The notes beneath the pieces were generated by a model that had not been told where the DNA came from, did not search any database, and worked only from the letters and a program-made list of their open reading frames with translations. The position numbers and the translations under genes are program-made. 38,182 bases of DNA from Pigoraptor chileana (taxonomy: Eukaryota > Opisthokonta > Filasterea): assembly GCA_943704495.1 (NCBI GenBank), contig CALSCR010002364.1:1-38182 (forward strand), in the 5' to 3' direction. The stretch's first letter is position 1. Each line of letters begins with the position of its first letter. This document shows positions 33,745-38,182 of this stretch, one piece after another.

Positions 33745-33954
33745 AACACATATTACTTATTATAGTCTGTGAAGGAAATTTTACAGTGGCAAAAGTAGTC
33801 ACATATAAGTTTAGACAATACCGCCGAGTTCCAGAACAAGACTGTCACAATAAACACATATTACTTATTATAGTATGTAAAGGAATCTTTCGAAGGTGCG
33901 AAAGCAGTCACAAAAAAGTCCAGACAATACCGCCGTGTTCCAGAACAGGACTGA
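33745..33954. repeat. 108-bp tandem duplication, two diverged copies
   Basis: Copy 1 starts at 33745 and copy 2 at 33853. Shared blocks in the same order are AACACATATTACTTATTATA, AGACAATACCGCCG and GTTCCAGAACA. The copies differ at many single positions, so the duplication is not recent. Confidence 0.9.
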
Positions 33955-34074
33955 CTCGCGCCATTTTGCCCCTTCTGGGACCATGAACATAACATGCCCC
34001 TGGCAAGCACGTGTCCAAGGTATAAAGCACCCTTGCACGTTTCTATTGCATTCAGTCGGGGAACCCCTGCCACT

Positions 34075-34096
34075 AAGGGTTCTCATGAGAACCCTT
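34075..34096. repeat. Perfect 22-bp palindrome
   Basis: The left half AAGGGTTCTCA is followed directly by its exact reverse complement TGAGAACCCTT. No spacer and no mismatch. Confidence 0.95.
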
Positions 34097-34452
34097 GCTG
34101 CCACAAAGTTTGTCACTGCGCCATCGACACCGCCGCGCCGGCGACCTCAGTTGCGCCCTCGTTCAAACCACGTTCTTGTTATATAGTTGCGCCGGATCTT
34201 GTGCTACTACTTGAGCGCCCAACTCCCTTGATGATAACTCACACTACCCACAATGAAGAACAAAAGAAGGCAGATATTCTTCCGCAAAAAACTGCAAGTG
34301 ATTGTGCAAAACATGGACTGAAGGACCCGCACGCACATGAAGTCTGTCCCAAAACTAACCACAAAAGTTGAATTTAAATAAGAACATATCACAAATGTGG
34401 GTACTGATTTATATACACTGGTGGGGGGCCTGCCGTAGCGCTTTGCCGCCGC

Positions 34453-36193
34453 TCAGTCCTGAGTATGACAATGTAAAATAGACCACAATTGTTGCGTGTT
34501 AGGGGTTGCATAGAGAGCATCATGAACCGAACAACAAGAGGAAAAAAAACCACATAAAGACCAAGGTAAACACACCAAATGCTTAAAAGTAAAACCAAGT
34601 TCTCACCACATCTGCAAAACACCCACCCATTCGTCGTCGGCAGCGCCCTCGCCTGCCTTGCTGCCCTGAGCTGCAGGCTCATCACTCTTATTGCCCATAA
34701 TCTTGTCGGTCCACGACGACCCAACAGGCTTGTCGCCACTAAAGTTTGTGAGAAGGCTGCTGTGTGCATCGAGACGCACAAGCAGCTCTGCAAAACAAAA
34801 AGGAAGATGGAGCATTAAGATGTGATCATTGGATCATAAGCATGTGTGTAGTGGACTGGGTTTTCCGAGCTATTGCAACAAATACACACATACACACAAT
34901 AACAAGACTAAAGCCAGTCCTTTCAAACGCAGGAAAACACACACACACACACACACACAGCGCAGAAAAAAAACAAAACAATACAATGTGGTAGCAAGCA
35001 CGACTGGCAAGAAGAGCATCCCACCAATGAAAGGACTGTCACCCTTGGTCTTCAGCTTCACGGGATCCCGTGTTGACAGGTCGATCTTGTTCAGAGCCTC
35101 CTCTGTTCCCCAAAATTCAAACATATTTCCCCTCGCGGTTGCCTTTGATATCTTCGCAAGGGACTTTCCAATGAGCTGGTGGACTTGGTCGGCAGAAATG
35201 AGGTCATCTTTGCCCTTTACATTGTCTGCAGCAGCAACACACCCGCACACGAGGGTTAATAGACACGCACATCAATATAAACATATTTGAAATTACAAAC
35301 ACACATACATGTATACATAATCTGTTTGTTGGGAGGGAACCTATAATTCCCAGTTTGTTTGGTTATTGTACCACTGAGGACACAAAATGCAACACCTGGA
35401 ATGCAGCAGTCAATGAGGCAAAACTACACACAGACAACAGCAAAAAGAAAAACAAACAGAATTGAACGCAGACAGAGTATTTTTGAAATGTGTTCGATCA
35501 GATTTGAGGGCCAACACTCGATTTGACTGTGAGTCACATTATGCCCCACAAATAAGGTATAGACTACAGCTCACCATAGGAAGAGTTCAGGTATCCCGTG
35601 CTGACTTTCTTTGTCGAGCCGACGCCAACCTCGATCTCTTTTCCGCTGGCGTCGTATTGACGCTTGTAGGCAGTCTTGTACTCGATGTGAAGAATAATGT
35701 ATCGGTGCTATGCAACATGTAAAATAGCACCAGAATTCATAGCGTAGAAGAGTAAGTCCGTGCGCTGCTGGTGCGGAGAGAGAGTCAACCTAAATAGATT
35801 ACAACGCAATTCAGGGGTAAGAAGTAAGGGGATCTACCTTTGCACCTGTCGAGTCGGTAATCGTATGGCGCTTCTTTCCGTGCACATAGCCCTCAAAAAG
35901 AATTCCGACGCCGCTGCAAATAATTTTAGAAAAATCCAGCATTAGACTTCCGGTTATCGACCAAACACAACACTTGTAGATTAATGCATCCAAAAATGTG
36001 CACTGGAGTCGAAATCATTGGCGGAAACAGCAAGGACCTGCAGCAGTGAGCATCCTGCAGCAGCTTGCCGCAATCAAGCCTGAGACACATACCTGCAGAG
36101 AGCGCCTTCATCCCACGGCTTCGGCCAATCACTCGCCTCAAGCACGGTGGCCTGCAGAGCCCCCTGCGTGTACAACATATGGTCACGAGACAT
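34453..36193 (-). CDS. ARPIN: Arpin, Arp2/3 complex inhibitor
   Basis: Six proposed exons on the minus strand: 36193-36093, 35913-35838, 35707-35575, 35225-35025, 34787-34627 and 34458-34453. They give 225 residues; human arpin has 226. Matches to human arpin run the whole length: GVGILFEGYV (GVLLEGEL), HRYIILHI (ERYYVLYI), KRQYDASGKEIE (RRKFDAKGNEIE), TKKVSTGYLNSSY (TRKVNTGFLMSSY), VKLKTKGDSPFIG (VRLKTRGDGPFLD) and NFSGDKPVGSSWTDKIM (NFTGDGKTGASWTDNIM). The C-terminus is the acidic Arp2/3-binding tail. Reading through after DDEW gives GVLQMW and a stop; splicing from GTGGGT (34626) to the acceptor ending at 34459 instead gives DDEWD, like human DEEWDD. The last coding exon is then only GAC plus TGA. 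By family knowledge arpin restrains Arp2/3 at lamellipodia downstream of Rac. ATG 36193 has A at -3. Confidence 0.93.
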
Positions 36194-36241
36194 TTTTGCA
36201 CGGATAGGCAACTGACTATGTTGCTAATGTGCTCTTTTGAC

Positions 36242-36277
36242 ACAATAGTGATAATAGTGACTATTATGCACTATTGT
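36242..36277. promoter_or_regulatory. 16-bp hairpin just upstream of the arpin start
   Basis: The left arm ACAATAGTGATAATAG pairs with CTATTATGCACTATTGT across a TGA loop, with one unpaired base in the right arm. It is 49 bases upstream of the arpin ATG, in its 5' UTR or core promoter. A regulatory role is an inference from position. Confidence 0.6.
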
Positions 36278-36623
36278 ATTGTAAATCACCCAGTTGCACT
36301 CAATACTGTAGCGCAAGTGGCACCCTTGTTTACTGTGCCGAGTTCTCGCATAATATGTTCAAAAATCTCTGAGTGAGGGGCAAGGGTTCCCATAACGGCG
36401 AGGGCTATTACTGACGATGCCGGCGACCCCTGCACCCTTATGCAGCATTTCTGGATGAAGTTTATGTGCGCACCAAATCGAGACGCATGAGAAATCCGCA
36501 ATGAAATACAACCGCATTTATTATCGCCCGCAATGCCTGAGCAGCGCCGGTCTGTTTCTGAAATCAGGATGGGATGCTTTTTCTCGTGTCGACATCAACC
36601 CTGCTTGTTATGTTTATTGAGTC

Positions 36624-36654
36624 CGGGCACAGCGCCCGACGGGCATAGCGCCCA
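36624..36654. repeat. Tandem pair of small GC hairpins
   Basis: CGGGCACAGCGCCCG and CGGGCATAGCGCCCA follow each other with a 16-base period. Each unit is itself an inverted repeat (CGGGC/GCCCG), the second one base pair shorter. Confidence 0.85.
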
Positions 36655-37036
36655 AGGCGTTCGCATATGGGCATATTAAGGCAAACTTTCTCACCACGTG
36701 AATTGCAATTTAATGTAAGTGAGGAGATGCGGAAAAGTCAGTGTCGTCAGTGTTGTAACAACCCCATGGGTTAGATGTCACACCCCGGATGTCAGCCTCC
36801 CCACGTGCCTGGGTCGGTCAGAACTCGGTCAGCAAAATGGCATGAAGATTAAAACTCTGTTTCATAGACAACTGCAAAAGTCCATCTTTTATCCTGCAGA
36901 GAGCTTTTGCTGTGCAGACAGTGCTATCTTGTTGCCACTTTTTAATTTTGTTTGTTGACAAATATTCAGGTCGCACTCGGGTCATCTTTCCTGTTGCGTG
37001 GCTCTGTTCACCCTTGGGGAAAACCCATCTTGCAAG

Positions 37037-37948
37037 ATGGCGCCGACGAATTCGCCCTTCATTTCCGTCGCCATTGCTGTGTTTCTTGTTGTTGGACACG
37101 CAGCAGTAGAGATCGAAGCCAAACTAAACAAACCCGCAAACGAGAATCGCAACAGCAACGAGAGCCTTGTGCAGTATATTGCGTCGGTATGGGGTTCGAT
37201 CCGAGTCCCCCTGTTCACGGCAATCGCTGTCGCCATTGCCATCGCGTGGAGGCGCAAGACTAACCGCGTCAAGAAGCAAAGCGCCGCTGCCATTGAACGT
37301 CTCAGGACGCAAGTTGCGCCAACGGTTCCAGCGTCACCCAAAGCCTTTGTTGGTGCTGCGCCCGCTGCACGCGCCAAGTCGGTGATGGTTTTCGATCCCA
37401 TTAGAGAAGATGCTGCACGAGAGGAGACTGTTGAGTCGGAGGGTCTTGATTACACTCAACGCCGGGAGGAAGCGAAGGAGCGCAAGATGGCTGCGGCTGC
37501 GGCTGCGGCGGCCGCGGCATCCACCTCGGTGAACGATGTGGATGCAGATAAGAAGGCCAAGAAGGCCAAGAAGATCCCAAAGTCCTCCGCTGAAGAGTGC
37601 TCGAAGGGTGCCGACTGTTGCAAGGTGGAGTCCACCACCTCCACCGCACAGGAGGAATGTTGCAAGTCGAGCCCGAGTGAGTCTGCTGACGCGTGTTGCA
37701 ATGACAACGAGGGAGATGCGTGCTGCGGTGGCAGTGCAAAGTCGGCCAAGTCTAATCCGCCCGGAAAGGAAGCAGACAAAACCGTGGAAGCTGCACATAC
37801 TACGCGCGTGCGTGTTATGTTTGGAACGCAAACTGGAAACGCAAAGAGGATGGCGCTCGATTTCGCTCATACTCTCAAGTCTTCGTCAGAAATCGACGCC
37901 GAGATAGTGGACCTGAAGGAATATGACCCCGAAGACCTTCTTGATGAG
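37037..37948 (+). CDS. TYW1: Membrane-anchored flavodoxin protein, probable TYW1, first exon only
   Basis: An open frame of 304 codons starts at ATG 37037 (A at -3) and ends at a GTATGT donor at 37949; the rest of the gene lies beyond the window. Residues 1-25 look like a signal peptide or anchor (ISVAIAVFLVVGHAAVE) and a membrane segment lies at about 57-72 (VPLFTAIAVAIAIAW). A basic, Ala/Lys-rich linker with several Cys-Cys pairs (ADCC, EECC, DACC twice) follows. From about 260 a flavodoxin fold begins with the FMN phosphate loop RVRVMFGTQTGNAKRMALDF, and the exon ends in VDLKEYDPEDLLDE, close to LKEYDPDD of human TYW1. TYW1 uses flavodoxin and radical-SAM domains to make 4-demethylwyosine in tRNA-Phe. 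The radical-SAM part is not visible, so a cytochrome P450 reductase-like diflavin protein is the alternative. Confidence 0.62.
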
Positions 37949-37954
37949 GTATGT

Positions 37955-38182
<228 letters not shown>

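Larger units (their letters stand above)
33330..34452. other. Intergenic region between the repeat-ectodomain gene and arpin
   Basis: About 1.1 kb, the longest gene-free stretch. It contains an A-rich segment (33525-33630), a short inverted repeat GGGGAA/TTCCCC at about 33679-33698, a 108-bp tandem duplication (33745-33954), a TATA-like GTATAAAG at about 34019-34026 on the + strand and a perfect 22-bp palindrome (34075-34096). Open frames here show no family resemblance. An unannotated RNA gene or an old element remnant cannot be excluded. Confidence 0.6.
36194..37036. other. Divergent promoter region, arpin and the TYW1-like gene
   Basis: About 840 bases between two divergent starts, so it should hold both promoters. 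It contains a near-perfect hairpin (36242-36277) 49 bases upstream of the arpin ATG, a pair of small GC hairpins (36624-36654), an E-box-like CACGTG at about 36804 and the motif TCACACCCCGGATG at 36778-36791. No gene is visible. Confidence 0.6.

Noticed and set aside
36952-37870. Other open frames on both strands over the TYW1-like exon
   Set aside because: The frame starting at 37037 stays open to the window end, has the flavodoxin motif and a proper donor, and explains the region.

Overview
This is eukaryotic nuclear DNA from a microbial eukaryote. The genes are broken by many short GT-AG introns, the products are eukaryote-specific (coilin, arpin, a pleckstrin-like PH/DEP protein, a wybutosine-synthase-like protein), and (GT)n/(CA)n microsatellites are abundant and sit mostly in introns. 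A fungal-type assimilatory sulfite reductase beta subunit argues against an animal. Arpin, coilin, sialate O-acetylesterase and a PH-DEP-PH protein together would suit a unicellular relative of animals or another free-living protist, but the lineage cannot be fixed from this window. I see no transposon, provirus, CRISPR array, rRNA or tRNA gene.

Layout, left to right. The window opens in a (GT)n run, followed by what looks like the last exon of an unidentified gene (396-749). Then come, on the + strand, a FUSC/aromatic-acid-exporter-like membrane protein (1282-4326), a Met5-type sulfite reductase hemoprotein (4720-9987, 6 exons), a PH-PH-DEP-PH protein (10625-15162, 13 exons), coilin (15680-18472, 7 exons) and sialate O-acetylesterase (19288-23323, 12 exons). 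On the - strand follow a large CUE/RGG/DUF1771/Smr protein (29497-24000, 3 exons), a type II membrane protein with an Ecm33/receptor-L-domain-like repeat ectodomain (33329-30468, 3 exons) and arpin (36193-34453, 6 exons). Divergent from arpin, on the + strand, is the first exon of a membrane-anchored flavodoxin protein that is probably TYW1 (37037-37948); it runs into a long (TGTATG)n repeat that reaches the window end.

Exon borders were worked out by hand from GT-AG sites, reading-frame phase and match to the known family. In the multi-exon genes every proposed junction keeps the frame; the coilin, arpin, sulfite reductase and esterase models come out close to the usual family length. The genes are not an operon and do not share a pathway: they cover sulfur assimilation, actin control, nuclear-body/snRNP biology, tRNA modification, glycan deacetylation, signalling and transport.

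The most interesting general feature is intron architecture. Several introns carry GU-rich repeats just after the 5' splice site and CA-rich repeats just before the 3' splice site, so the transcript could fold with its splice sites close together. Other points of note are a proposed 6-nt coding terminal exon that restores the arpin acidic tail, a recognisable coilin in a protist, a five-CUE Smr protein with an RGG box, a near-perfect 16-bp hairpin just upstream of the arpin start, a perfect 22-bp palindrome and a 108-bp tandem duplication between genes.
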